Assembly: GCA_017432405.1 (NCBI GenBank) | Contig: JAFRJF010000186.1 | Span: forward strand, 1 to 28,311 | Origin: Clostridia bacterium | GTDB lineage: Bacteria; Bacillota_A; Clostridia; Christensenellales; Aristaeellaceae | Length of the DNA stretch: 28,311 bases | Direction of reading: 5' to 3' | In this document: piece after piece, positions 14,161 to 21,582 of the stretch | Layout of the letters: every line of letters begins with the position of its first letter | Position numbering within the stretch: position 1 is the first letter of the stretch | Translations under genes and position numbers: made by a program | The notes under the pieces: model-generated | What the model saw: the letters and a program-made list of their open reading frames with translations, nothing else | Told to the model about the DNA's origin: nothing | The model's database searches: none

Positions 14161-14265
14161 AGCGAAGTCATAGCGAACTCACCCCGCAAATTAGCGAAGC
14201 CTAAGCGAAGTCATAGCGAACGCACCCCGTAGTCACCCCGTAGTCACCCCATACTCACCCCATAC
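14161..14265 (+). repeat. Short direct and tandem repeats (26-bp and 11-bp)
   Basis: A 26-bp unit beginning AGCGAAGTCATAGCGAAC occurs at 14161-14186 and 14204-14229. Four 11-bp units of the type TCACCCCGTAG / TCACCCCATAC follow at 14222-14265. The motif GCGAAG recurs again at 14271. Reading frames through them are not protein-like. Confidence 0.75.
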
Positions 14266-14280
14266 TCCCAGCGAAGTGGT

Positions 14281-14529
14281 GGGTATTGTATCAATGCGGT
14301 TGTCCTAATCAAAGAGATGTACCCCGGCATCGCCCGAAAGTTCGATACCTCCGCCAGCAAGGTGGAGCGGGCCATGCGCCACGCCATCGAGGTGGCCTGG
14401 AGCCGGGGCCGGCTGGAGGCGGTCAACCAGATGTACGGCCACCGTGTCTTTGCAAGGGAGGACAAGCCCACCAACGGCGAATTCATCGCGATGATCTCCG
14501 ACAAGCTGGCCGTGCGGAAGACGGCGTAA
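14281..14529 (+). pseudogene. spo0A: C-terminal fragment of Spo0A (DNA-binding domain)
   Basis: The frame up to the TAA at 14527-14529 reads as the end of the Spo0A effector domain: YPGIARKFDTSASKVERAMR, HAIEVAWSRGR, and KPTNGEFIAMISDKL. These correspond to the recognition-helix region (SxVERAIRHAIEVAWSRG) and the terminal PTNSEFIAMxADKL of sporulation response regulators. The receiver domain, linker and the first part of the effector domain are missing; recognisable similarity stops at about 14287, where the tandem repeats end. An ATG at 14317 could start a 70-residue peptide but has no ribosome binding site. A complete spo0A must lie elsewhere if the organism sporulates. This stray copy probably arose by recombination. 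Confidence 0.85.
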
Positions 14530-14593
14530 CACGTAGAATTGACCGGGCCAGCCCCGATCAATTCAGGATCGCATGGCAGAACGGGATGACTAT

Positions 14594-14640
14594 AAAATAT
14601 ATCCCTCGCATTGCGTGCAATGCGAGGGATATATTTTTTT
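14594..14640 (+). terminator. Long bidirectional terminator hairpin
   Basis: Arms 14594-14614 and 14617-14637 are perfect complements (21 bp with a 2-base turn), ending in an A-tract on one side and a run of T (14634-14640) on the other. It lies between the Spo0A fragment (+) and the Nudix gene (-), so it can terminate both. Confidence 0.9.
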
Positions 14641-14652
14641 AGTGAGTAAATG

Positions 14653-15084
14653 CTATTCGGCCCGTTTCCTGTTTTCGGTGTATATTGCCCAAGCGTTGTC
14701 CAGAATCGGCCTGTCCCCGGCGTAGGTCAGCATCTCCCTGGCCTTTTCCACGGGATAGTAGTTGCCGTTCAGGAAGCCCTGGTCGTAGGAGACGTGGAAT
14801 GTCCGGTCGAGGGCCTGCATCACGAACCACTGTATGCGATTGCTGATTTCCTTTCCCCGACCCTCGGAGAAGAAGTCGTATCGGGTGTTCCCGGCGATGC
14901 CGATGATTTCGGCGTGAATGCCCGCCTCGTCCTCCACCCGCCAGAGCGCCACGTCGTTGGAGCGGTTGCAATTTCGTATGACGCCCTTCGGCATCACCCA
15001 CTCGCCGCGGTCGCTCATCAGCAGGAATACCTCGTCGCCGTAGAACACGACGCCGCCTGCACAGCTGCGAATCGCGCCTGACAT
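14653..15084 (-). CDS. Nudix-fold protein with degenerate Nudix box
   Basis: A 143-residue protein with the Nudix fold pattern: N-terminal strands AIRSCAGGVVFYGDEVFLLM, given in part as SCAGGVVFYGDEV, then GEWVMPKGVI at the start of the box. The canonical box is Gx5Ex7REUxEExGU. Here it reads G-VIRNC-N-RSNDVAL-WRVEDEAGI: the first Glu is Asn, RE is WR, and EE is DE. Metal binding is therefore probably altered. The C-terminal half (NRIQWFVMQAL) keeps the fold's later strands. GGAAGG lies before the ATG. It could be an altered-specificity hydrolase or a binding protein (for example a regulator). It is divergent from ddl-murF. Confidence 0.75.
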   Translation of the reverse strand: MSGAIRSCAGGVVFYGDEVFLLMSDRGEWVMPKGVIRNCNRSNDVALWRVEDEAGIHAEIIGIAGNTRYDFFSEGRGKEISNRIQWFVMQALDRTFHVSYDQGFLNGNYYPVEKAREMLTYAGDRPILDNAWAIYTENRKRAE

Positions 15085-15112
15085 AGTGTATCACCTTCCT
15101 TTAGACGGACAT

Positions 15113-15141
15113 ATCATAGCATAAATACGTTAAAAAATCAA
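15113..15141 (-). promoter_or_regulatory. Sigma-A promoter of the Nudix gene
   Basis: On the minus strand, -35 TTGATT (15136-15141) is exactly 17 bp from -10 TATGAT (15113-15118), which is preceded by TGC (extended -10). Confidence 0.75.
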
Positions 15142-15242
15142 ATGGTAAATCCGGCTTGACCCGATGCACGCAACGCCGACCCCCGTCATACTGTTAAATA
15201 TAGCGCCTTTTCAGAAAAGCGGCTGATGTGTGGGGGCATTTG

Positions 15243-15251
15243 TGATATAAT
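15243..15251 (+). promoter_or_regulatory. Extended -10 promoter of ddl-murF
   Basis: TGA followed by a perfect TATAAT (15246-15251). The -35 region (CTGATG at 15223-15228) is poor, as is common with extended -10 promoters. It lies 38 bp upstream of the ddl start. Confidence 0.65.
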
Positions 15252-15274
15252 CCATATATTGATGTAAAATAATG

Positions 15275-15287
15275 GAGGCGAAACGCC
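15275..15287 (+). promoter_or_regulatory. Small hairpin overlapping the ddl ribosome binding site
   Basis: AGGCG (15276-15280 region) can pair with CGCCT immediately before the ATG around an AAA loop. It overlaps the GGAGG Shine-Dalgarno at 15274-15278, so it could dampen translation. The stem is only 5 bp. Confidence 0.4.
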
Positions 15288-15288
15288 T

Positions 15289-16335
15289 ATGAATATCGTC
15301 GTGCTGTGCGGCGGACTGAGCATGGAGCGCAATGTATCCCTCTCCAGCGGCACGCTGATTTGCGGCGCGCTGCGCAAGCTGGGTCACAGGGCCGTGATGG
15401 TGGATATGTTCTACGGCCTGGAGGATTACGACGTCGAGCCGGCGCGGCTGTTCGAGGCGCTGCCCCCGTTGGGCGAGGCCAGCGTCTCCGAAGAGGCCCC
15501 CGACCTGGAGGCCGTGCGCCGCTTGCGAAAGTGGCATAGCCCCAGCAAGGTGGGCAAGGGGGTCTTTGAGCTTTGCGCGCTGGCGGACGTGGTGTTCCTG
15601 GCGCTGCACGGCGCCTGCGGCGAGGACGGCCGCATACAGGCCGCGCTGGATCTGATGGGCGTGCCCTACACCGGCAGCGGCTATCTGGGCAGCGCCATCG
15701 CCATGGACAAGGACCTGACCAAGCAGCTGGTGCGCGGCGCGGGGGTCAAGACCCCCCAGTGGCGCCTGCTTTACTACAAGGACAGCCAGATTGAGGCGCT
15801 GTGTGGCGAGATGAAGCTGCCCTGTGTGGTCAAGCCCGTGGACAGCGGCTCCAGCATCGGCGTGGCCATCGCCCACAGCCGCGGGGAACTGGAAAAGGCC
15901 CTGCGCGAAAACGTGGGCCTGGGCCGCGTGATCGTCGAGGAGTACGTGGCCGGGCGCGAGGTCCAGGTGGGCGTGCTGCAGGGCAGGGCGCTGCCCTCCA
16001 TCGAGATCATTCCCCGCGGGGGCTTCTACGACTATAAGAACAAGTACCAGGCCGGCGCGGCGGTGGAGATCTGTCCCGCGCCCGTAGAGCCCGATACCGA
16101 GCGCATGCTGGGGGCCACGGCGCTGAAGGTACACAAGCTGCTGGAGCTGCAGACCTATTCGAGGACCGACTTCATACTCACCGAGGCGGGGGAGATCTAC
16201 TTCCTGGAGATCAACACGCTGCCGGGCATGACGCCCACCAGCCTGGTGCCCCAGGAGGCCGCCGCCGCGGGCATCGACTACAACACCCTCTGCCAGATCA
16301 TCGTGGACGACGCCATGGGAGGTGCGAACGGCTGA
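15289..16335 (+). CDS. ddl: D-alanine--D-alanine ligase
   Basis: A 348-residue ATP-grasp ligase that joins two D-alanines for peptidoglycan. Visible motifs are the N-terminal CGGLSMERNVSLSSG (family GGxSxEREVSLxSG; the first Glu, which contacts D-Ala 1, is kept), ALHGACGEDGRIQAALDLMG (split: LALHGACGEDG, IQAALDLMGVPYTG), KPVDSGSSIGV, EEYVAGREVQVG, and the omega loop YDYKNKYQAG. KY in the omega loop is characteristic of D-Ala-D-Ala rather than D-Ala-D-Lac (KH in VanA). The metal ligand region EINTLPGMTPTSLVPQ is intact. The start follows GGAGG (15274-15278). The stop overlaps the murF start by one base (TGATG), so the two products are made together for the D-Ala-D-Ala branch of cell-wall synthesis. 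Confidence 0.95.
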   Translation: MNIVVLCGGLSMERNVSLSSGTLICGALRKLGHRAVMVDMFYGLEDYDVEPARLFEALPPLGEASVSEEAPDLEAVRRLRKWHSPSKVGKGVFELCALADVVFLALHGACGEDGRIQAALDLMGVPYTGSGYLGSAIAMDKDLTKQLVRGAGVKTPQWRLLYYKDSQIEALCGEMKLPCVVKPVDSGSSIGVAIAHSRGELEKALRENVGLGRVIVEEYVAGREVQVGVLQGRALPSIEIIPRGGFYDYKNKYQAGAAVEICPAPVEPDTERMLGATALKVHKLLELQTYSRTDFILTEAGEIYFLEINTLPGMTPTSLVPQEAAAAGIDYNTLCQIIVDDAMGGANG

Positions 16336-17696
16336 TGAAGCCCTTTACCTTGCGCGATGCGCTGAAGGCTGTGGAAGGCCGCTATGTCGGGAACGAAACC
16401 GCGCTGGACAGCATGATCGAAAGCGTCACCAGTGACAGCCGCAAGGCGGGTCCCGGGTCGCTGTTCATCTCCCTGAAGGGGACCCGGGTGGACGGGCACG
16501 ACTTCATGGCCGCCTGCATTGCCGCTGGCGCGGTGGCGAACCTCAGCGAGCGGGAGCCCGCGCCAAACGAGCAGCCCGCCATCGTCGTGGATTCCACCGT
16601 TCGGGCCACCGGCGCGCTGGCGGCCTGGCACCGCTCCCGGTTCGACATTCCCGTGATCGGCATCACCGGCAGCGTGGGCAAGACCACCACCAAGGAGATG
16701 ATCGCCGCGGTGGTCAGCCAGCGCTTCCAGACCCACAAGACCCAGAGGAACCTGAACAACGAGCTGGGGGTGCCGTGGACGCTGATGGGGCTGGAGGACG
16801 CCCATCAGGTCGCCGTGGTGGAGATGGGCATCAGCGACTTCGGCGAGATGCGCCGTCTGACCCACATGGTGCGCCCCGATATCGCCGTGTTCACCGTGAT
16901 CGGCGACGCCCACCTGGAGTTCCTGGGCGACCGCGCGGGCGTGATGCGGGCCAAGGGCGAGATCTTCGAGGGCATGGACGCACAGGGCCTGGCGGTGCTC
17001 AACGGCGACGACCCGATCCAGCGCGCCTGTCACCCGGACATGCGCCGGATGACCTACGGCCTGAGCGAGGGCTGTGACGTTCGCGGTTTGGACGTGCGCA
17101 ACCTGGGCGAGGACGGCATGTGCATGACCATTCACCACCCGAAAGGCGCTTTTGAGGTGCGCATTCCCGCCTTCGGCAGCCACCTGCCCTGCGCGGCGCT
17201 GGCCGCAGCCGCCGTGGGACTGGCGCTGGGCATGACCGGCGACGAGATCGCCCGGGGCATCGCCCGGTACCAGACCGTGGGGGACAGGGCCCGGGTGATC
17301 CACGCCAGGGGCATGACCGTCGTCAGCGACTGCTACAACGCCAACCCGAATTCCTGCCAGGCCGCCGTGGATTCGCTGATGCAGCTGCAGGGCAAGCGCC
17401 GGGTGTGCATACTGGGCGACATGCTGGAGCTGGGACCCCGCACTGAGGCCTTGCACCGGGGGGTCGGCGAATATGCGGCGAGGGCCGGCGTCGACCTGGT
17501 GGTGGGCTGCGGCCCGCTGTCCCGCGCCATCGCGGACGGCGCACGGGATGCCGGGGGAGAGGTGCTGTATTTCGAGGACAAGGACCGGTTGCTGGCTTCG
17601 CTTTGGAACGTCGTTCGTCCCGGGGACTGCGTGCTGGTGAAGGCCAGCCACAGCATGGCCTTCGAGGCGGTCGTGGAGCGGCTGACGGAGGAATGA
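16335..17696 (+). CDS. murF: UDP-N-acetylmuramoyl-tripeptide--D-alanyl-D-alanine ligase
   Basis: A 453-residue Mur ligase that adds the D-Ala-D-Ala dipeptide made by the preceding gene to UDP-MurNAc-tripeptide. Domain 1 (1-100) includes VTSDSRKAGPGSLFISLKG, the UDP-binding element. The central domain carries the P-loop GITGSVGKTTTKEM, HKTQRNLNNELGVP, the MurF-specific NNELGVPWTLM, and VVEMGISDFGEMRRL. The C-terminal domain begins with a VVSDCYNANPNS segment and ILGDMLELGPRTEALHRGVG. Length is standard. It starts on the TGATG overlap with ddl. A strong terminator hairpin follows at 17706-17747. There is no sign of truncation. Confidence 0.95.
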   Translation: MKPFTLRDALKAVEGRYVGNETALDSMIESVTSDSRKAGPGSLFISLKGTRVDGHDFMAACIAAGAVANLSEREPAPNEQPAIVVDSTVRATGALAAWHRSRFDIPVIGITGSVGKTTTKEMIAAVVSQRFQTHKTQRNLNNELGVPWTLMGLEDAHQVAVVEMGISDFGEMRRLTHMVRPDIAVFTVIGDAHLEFLGDRAGVMRAKGEIFEGMDAQGLAVLNGDDPIQRACHPDMRRMTYGLSEGCDVRGLDVRNLGEDGMCMTIHHPKGAFEVRIPAFGSHLPCAALAAAAVGLALGMTGDEIARGIARYQTVGDRARVIHARGMTVVSDCYNANPNSCQAAVDSLMQLQGKRRVCILGDMLELGPRTEALHRGVGEYAARAGVDLVVGCGPLSRAIADGARDAGGEVLYFEDKDRLLASLWNVVRPGDCVLVKASHSMAFEAVVERLTEE

Positions 17697-17705
17697 TTGA
17701 GTATC

Positions 17706-17747
17706 AAAGGCAAGCAGAGGCGCTGTTCGGCGCCTCTGCTTGCCTTT
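17706..17747. terminator. Bidirectional terminator between murF and the export operon
   Basis: An 18-bp perfect stem (17706-17723 with 17730-17747) with a 6-base loop. The stem ends in AAAGG / CCTTT, so each strand has a short T-tract at the base. It is shared by convergent units. Confidence 0.85.
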
Positions 17748-17760
17748 GTTCGCAGTATTG

Positions 17761-18750
17761 TCAATCCTCCTGCGTCCGAACCGTGACGCTCATGCCCAGG
17801 GGAAGCTGAACGCCCGCGTCGGGCAGTATGCGCACGGTGTACAGCGCGTCCTCGGCCAGCCATGCGCTGCCGACGACCGTTCCGGCGAAGGTCTTTTCCT
17901 CGGCGTCATAGGTCTGCGTCAGCGCCACGCGCTGTCCCTTTGAAAAGCCGGAGGCCTCGCTTTCGCTCACCTGTATTTCCACGCAGACCTGGCCGTCGGG
18001 CACGATCTCGGCCACGACCTGTCCCTCTTCCACGGCTTCGCCCGCATTGACGTTAACGGTGGTCACGATGCCCGAGACAGGCGCGTCGACCGTGCCGCCG
18101 TTGATCTCATAGAGCAGCTGGCCCCGCTCCACGGTGTCGCCCTCGCCGACCAGCAGGCGGCTCACGGTGCCGCTGGCCTCGTAGCCCTGGGTGTCGTTGG
18201 AGACCACGGTGCCGATGCCGATGCGCTGGCTGGCGGTAAATGCGTCGCTTCGGTAGAGATAGACGGTCTCGCCCAGGTACAGCTCGCCGCCCAGGGTCAC
18301 GACCCGGTATTCCGCGCCTTCGATCTCGGTCAGCACGCCGACGGCGCGGTGGCTGCCGTCCGTGGTGCAGCGCACATAGACCGTCTCTCCGCTGTGCACC
18401 AGCGTCGACTCGGCGCTCTGGTAGGCCTTGTCCACCGTGCAATAGATCAGGTAGCGCTCCAGGGGCATAAGCTCCAGCAGCGTGCCGTCGATCTTGTCGC
18501 CCTCCCCGGCGTTGACCAGGGATACCGAGCCGTCCCGGGCGGCAAAGGCGCGTACCGGCTTCATTGAGGCCATCACGTCGCCGGCATTGACATGGCTGCC
18601 CGCCTCGGCGTCGAGGGCCTGGACGATGCCGGAAACCCCGGCGGTGACCACTGCGGTGGACAGAGGCGCCGTGGTGCCCTCATAGGCCTCGGCCAGCGCC
18701 GATGCGGTGAGCATCAGCGCCAGCAGCAGTATCGTCAGCTTCTTTTTCAT
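17761..18750 (-). CDS. Exported HlyD/RND-type periplasmic-adaptor-like protein (adaptor 3)
   Basis: A 329-residue protein with a Sec signal peptide (KKKLTILLLALMLTASALA) and then repeated lipoyl/barrel-sandwich elements: VVTAGVSGIVQALDAEAGSHV with NAGDVMASMKPV, VSLVNAGEGDKIDGTLL, SRLLVGEGDTVERGQLLYEI and DAPVSGIVTTVNVNAGEAVEEGQ. These are the GxxVxxGxxL turns of membrane-fusion proteins. No coiled-coil hairpin and no LPXTG is visible. It is clearly paralogous to adaptor 2 at 21569: the stretches TDGSH, IEGAEYRVV and LGETVYLYR match SDGSH, IEGTDYTVR and VGETVNVYR. The last gene of the operon, starting 18 bp after the repeat protein, with AAAGGA as site. It probably works with the ABC pair upstream as an extracytoplasmic adaptor (inference). 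Confidence 0.8.
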   Translation of the reverse strand: MKKKLTILLLALMLTASALAEAYEGTTAPLSTAVVTAGVSGIVQALDAEAGSHVNAGDVMASMKPVRAFAARDGSVSLVNAGEGDKIDGTLLELMPLERYLIYCTVDKAYQSAESTLVHSGETVYVRCTTDGSHRAVGVLTEIEGAEYRVVTLGGELYLGETVYLYRSDAFTASQRIGIGTVVSNDTQGYEASGTVSRLLVGEGDTVERGQLLYEINGGTVDAPVSGIVTTVNVNAGEAVEEGQVVAEIVPDGQVCVEIQVSESEASGFSKGQRVALTQTYDAEEKTFAGTVVGSAWLAEDALYTVRILPDAGVQLPLGMSVTVRTQED

Positions 18751-18768
18751 ATTTCATCGTCCTTTCCC

Positions 18769-21582
18769 TCAAACAAGCTCGCCCTCCACAGTCAGCTGAT
18801 AGCTTTGGTCTGCCACAGTGACGGTGCAGCCGTTTGAGGAGACGGCATAGCTGTAATCCCTGGAAGTCCTGCCCGCGGCGCAAAGCATGCCGTAGTTGCT
18901 TCCGGACAGCTCGGGAAGTGTCGGGAATTCCACGGTCATATCGTCCAGTGTCAGGCGCAGGCTGGTCACGCCACTGAGGGCCAGCGTCTTTAAAGCATAG
19001 CCGTTGAGCAGCCAGGCCTGCGCTTTATCTCGGGGAACCAGTGCAAGCACATTTTCCTCGATGGTCGCGGTGAACAGACCGCCGTCGCTGAGCCGGATGT
19101 CCAGCACCGTGTCGCCCAGGGTCAGCACGTTCATGGGATTCTCAGTATCCAGCGTCAGGGCGACCGCCCCGTAGAGCCGCATATCCCGGTTGCCGGAGGT
19201 ATGGGTGCCGATCAGCGCTTCACCCGGGGTGACGTGGAAGCCCTGATCCGCCTCCTGGGCGTCGCTGCCCTTTGCCGCGCCGCCCTTCTGCCCGCCGCTC
19301 CTCTGTCCGCCACCCCGGGGCTGGTCGCCCTGCTTGCCGTCCTTGCCCTGATCCTCCTCAGACTTTTCATCCTGCGAGGGGATGTTGAACGAGAGCTGGC
19401 CCCGGGCGGCGGCTTCGCCGTCCCTGAGGGCGACGACGGTGACGGTATAGGTACCGGCAGCCAGACCCGACAGGGGAACGGTCACGGTGGCTTCCTCCGT
19501 CTGGCCGCTGTAGACGTCGCCGGAGACGCTGACGTCGAAGGCGTCGCATTCGCCGCCGAACTGCCAGGTGAAGGTCAGCGCCTCAACTTGGGCCGGGTCG
19601 ACCTGATAGACGCCCTCTGTAATGAGCAGGCCCTGGGGCGAGGCGACGGCGATCGCCAGTCCAGCGGTCTCCTCCCCGCTGTCGGCGGCGTCGACGGTAA
19701 AGCCCAGGCGCGCGCTGGAGAGCGCCTTGCCGTCCTTGTTCGCGGCGACGGTGAGCGTGTACTGACCGGGAGACAGCTTTTTGACAGGCAGCTTCAGCTG
19801 GCTCTTCTTCGTGGTTTTCTCGTACACACCGCCGGAGACGCTGACGGCGTATTCGTCACAGGCGCCGCCAAAGGACCAGACGAGGGTCACTGAGCCGGCC
19901 CGGGCGGGGTCGACGTGAAGCGCGCCGTCGATGACGGACAGCCCCTCCGCGCCCATGACGGACAGGGTGAGCTTATCGTCGCCCTTTTCCCTTTCATCGC
20001 CGGCGTTGGATAAGATGGAATCGCCTTCGACTTCCAGGAGAACCGCTTCGTCCGAGGGCCCATCGAATACCAGCGCTTCAGTCTCATCCAGCGCCAGCGC
20101 TTCATCGGTCTCGTCAAGCTGAAGCGCCGGCCCGTCCAGTTCAGCGGGGGTGGCGTCCGGAAGGGCTTCCTCCGTGACCGCCTGGCCCTCGATCGCATCC
20201 TCCTGCGGGGCCTGAATATCCGGCTGAGACAGGTCGAGGCGTTCCTCACCGGCGGATTGGTCGACCGCGGCGTCCTTCTTTTTGACGACAGGGGTGTCCA
20301 CGAGGCGGGTATCTTCCTCCTGACCAAGCTGTTCCCAAGCGACATCCAGCGCTTCGTCGACGGACAGGACCTGATTGGCGTCCTGCGTTACGACGATGTA
20401 CAGGCCCTGAATGGCATCCGGCACAGCCTCTTCGGACGGTTCCTCTGCGGTCTGTTCCGGAGAGGCGTCCTGCCCCTCAACTGCTTCTGCCGCTTCCGTT
20501 TCGTCCTCTGCCGCTTCGGAAACAAGATCCTCCGCAATCGCCGGCACAGCCTCTTCGGACGGTTCCTCTGCGGTCTGTTCCGGAGAGGCGTCCTGCCCCT
20601 CAACTGCTTCTGCCGCTTCCGTTTCGTCATCTGTCGCTTCGAAAGCAAGATCCTCCGCAACCGCCGGCGCTTCCAAATCAGCGCCGACTTCTATGGAATC
20701 CGGCTGAAGCGCGATATCCTCGCCCTCCGCTGCAATGCCCGCCTCGGGCTGATCCGTCTGGAGGGCCGATGCCTCCGCACCGTCATTTCCGATGGATTCA
20801 GACGCGGGCGCCTCCGGGGCTTCGTCGGCAGGGGAGGCGATGATCTGGAAGCTCAGCTTTGCCTTGGCGACGGTCTTGCCGTCGCGGATGGCCTTGACGG
20901 TCGCGGTGTACTTGCCCTCCGAAAGGCCGCTGACCGAGATCTTCGCCGACTTCTTTTCGGTGGACGCGCTGTAGACGCCGCCGGAAACGCTGACCTCGAA
21001 GCTGTCGCAGTCGCCCTTGCACTTCCAGGACAGGGTCAGCGCGCTGACCTTGCCGGGGTCGACCTGCCAGACCCCGCCCGAGGCGCTCAGTCCGCCGGGC
21101 TTGGAAATGGAGAGGGACAGGGAGACCTCTTTATTGCTGCTCTTCGTATTCTTCTCCGACTTATCGGATTTGCCGCTGGACGCCTTGTCCTCCGACTTAT
21201 CGGATTTGCCGCTGGACGCCTTGTCCTCCGACTTATCGGATTTGCTGCTGTCGGCCTTCTCATCCGACTTATCGGATTTGCTGCTGTCGGCCTTCTCATC
21301 CGACTTTTCGGATTTGCCGCTGGACGCCTTCTCCTCCGAGGATTTGGCTTTTTCGCCGGCCTTGTCCTTTGTCTTTGAAGACTTCTCCGCCGCCTGGGCG
21401 TCAGAGGTTTTCTTCTTCGATTGCTTCTTGCCGGATTTTTCCGACGTGGTCTCCTGGGCATCGGAGGCACTGCTCTCCTTTGTCGACTTCGCGCTCGCGG
21501 CGAAGGCCTCGGGCAGCGTGAAGCCCAGCAGCAGCGCGCCGGTCATGGCCAGGGAAAGCAGCCGCTGCTTAATCCGCTTCAT
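18769..21582 (-). CDS. Large exported repeat protein with three Ig-like repeats
   Basis: A 937-residue secreted protein. I start at the ATG at 21582 rather than the TTG six bases upstream; GAGGTG precedes it by 7 bp. It has a signal peptide (SLAMTGALLLGFTLPEAFA), then a Lys/Ser-rich tail of about 110 residues built from 12-residue units (DKSDEKADSSKS-type). Three homologous beta-rich repeats of about 95 residues follow near residues 145-240, 555-645 and 655-745, each containing V(D)PxxVxALTxxW, a single Cys next to Asp, SVSGxVY, and LSxGxYTxTV. Between repeats 1 and 2 lies an acidic region with a duplicated 41-residue segment. A GGQRSGGQKGG linker leads to a C-terminal beta domain without known family. 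No anchor motif (LPXTG, SLH) is visible. It is flanked by two adaptors, so it is likely a cargo or envelope scaffold. Confidence 0.75.
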   Translation of the reverse strand: MKRIKQRLLSLAMTGALLLGFTLPEAFAASAKSTKESSASDAQETTSEKSGKKQSKKKTSDAQAAEKSSKTKDKAGEKAKSSEEKASSGKSEKSDEKADSSKSDKSDEKADSSKSDKSEDKASSGKSDKSEDKASSGKSDKSEKNTKSSNKEVSLSLSISKPGGLSASGGVWQVDPGKVSALTLSWKCKGDCDSFEVSVSGGVYSASTEKKSAKISVSGLSEGKYTATVKAIRDGKTVAKAKLSFQIIASPADEAPEAPASESIGNDGAEASALQTDQPEAGIAAEGEDIALQPDSIEVGADLEAPAVAEDLAFEATDDETEAAEAVEGQDASPEQTAEEPSEEAVPAIAEDLVSEAAEDETEAAEAVEGQDASPEQTAEEPSEEAVPDAIQGLYIVVTQDANQVLSVDEALDVAWEQLGQEEDTRLVDTPVVKKKDAAVDQSAGEERLDLSQPDIQAPQEDAIEGQAVTEEALPDATPAELDGPALQLDETDEALALDETEALVFDGPSDEAVLLEVEGDSILSNAGDEREKGDDKLTLSVMGAEGLSVIDGALHVDPARAGSVTLVWSFGGACDEYAVSVSGGVYEKTTKKSQLKLPVKKLSPGQYTLTVAANKDGKALSSARLGFTVDAADSGEETAGLAIAVASPQGLLITEGVYQVDPAQVEALTFTWQFGGECDAFDVSVSGDVYSGQTEEATVTVPLSGLAAGTYTVTVVALRDGEAAARGQLSFNIPSQDEKSEEDQGKDGKQGDQPRGGGQRSGGQKGGAAKGSDAQEADQGFHVTPGEALIGTHTSGNRDMRLYGAVALTLDTENPMNVLTLGDTVLDIRLSDGGLFTATIEENVLALVPRDKAQAWLLNGYALKTLALSGVTSLRLTLDDMTVEFPTLPELSGSNYGMLCAAGRTSRDYSYAVSSNGCTVTVADQSYQLTVEGELV
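20418..20663 (-). repeat. Tandem duplication of 123 bp inside the repeat protein
   Basis: Two near-identical 123-bp units (20418-20540 and 20541-20663), 41 codons each, encode the acidic segment containing EAVEGQDASPEQTAEEPSEE. The few differences sit mostly at the end of the unit. A recent in-frame duplication. Confidence 0.85.
21155..21335 (-). repeat. 36-bp tandem repeats encoding 12-residue Ser/Lys/Asp units
   Basis: TCCGACTTATCGGAT starts recur every 36 bp at 21155, 21191, 21227, 21263 and 21299 (the last with TTTTCGGAT), five units. Each encodes a SxKSDKSxxKAx unit. They are in frame and lack unique spacers, so this is a protein repeat and not a CRISPR. Confidence 0.9.

Larger units (their letters stand above)
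13833..14280. other. Intergenic stretch without genes; repeats and a hairpin
   Basis: No credible CDS. The first half is A/T-richer, unstructured sequence. The second half contains the GGGGTGC hairpin (14125-14142) and tandem repeats (14161-14265), and it abuts the truncated Spo0A fragment. Confidence 0.6.

Noticed and set aside
14222..14265. 11-bp repeat array as a CRISPR or replication iteron set
   Set aside because: The units are too short for CRISPR and directly adjacent. No Rep or dnaA gene is nearby to support iterons.
16278..17651. Open frame of 457 codons on the minus strand
   Set aside because: Antisense to murF. The sense frame carries every MurF motif.
21155..21335. 36-bp regular repeats resembling a CRISPR
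   Set aside because: No unique spacers. The units are contiguous, in frame and encode a Lys/Ser/Asp repeat. No cas gene is present.
20257..21378. Open frame of 373 codons on the plus strand with repeated RLIGFAA units
   Set aside because: It only mirrors the repeats of the exported protein on the opposite strand. The minus frame has signal peptide and domain structure.
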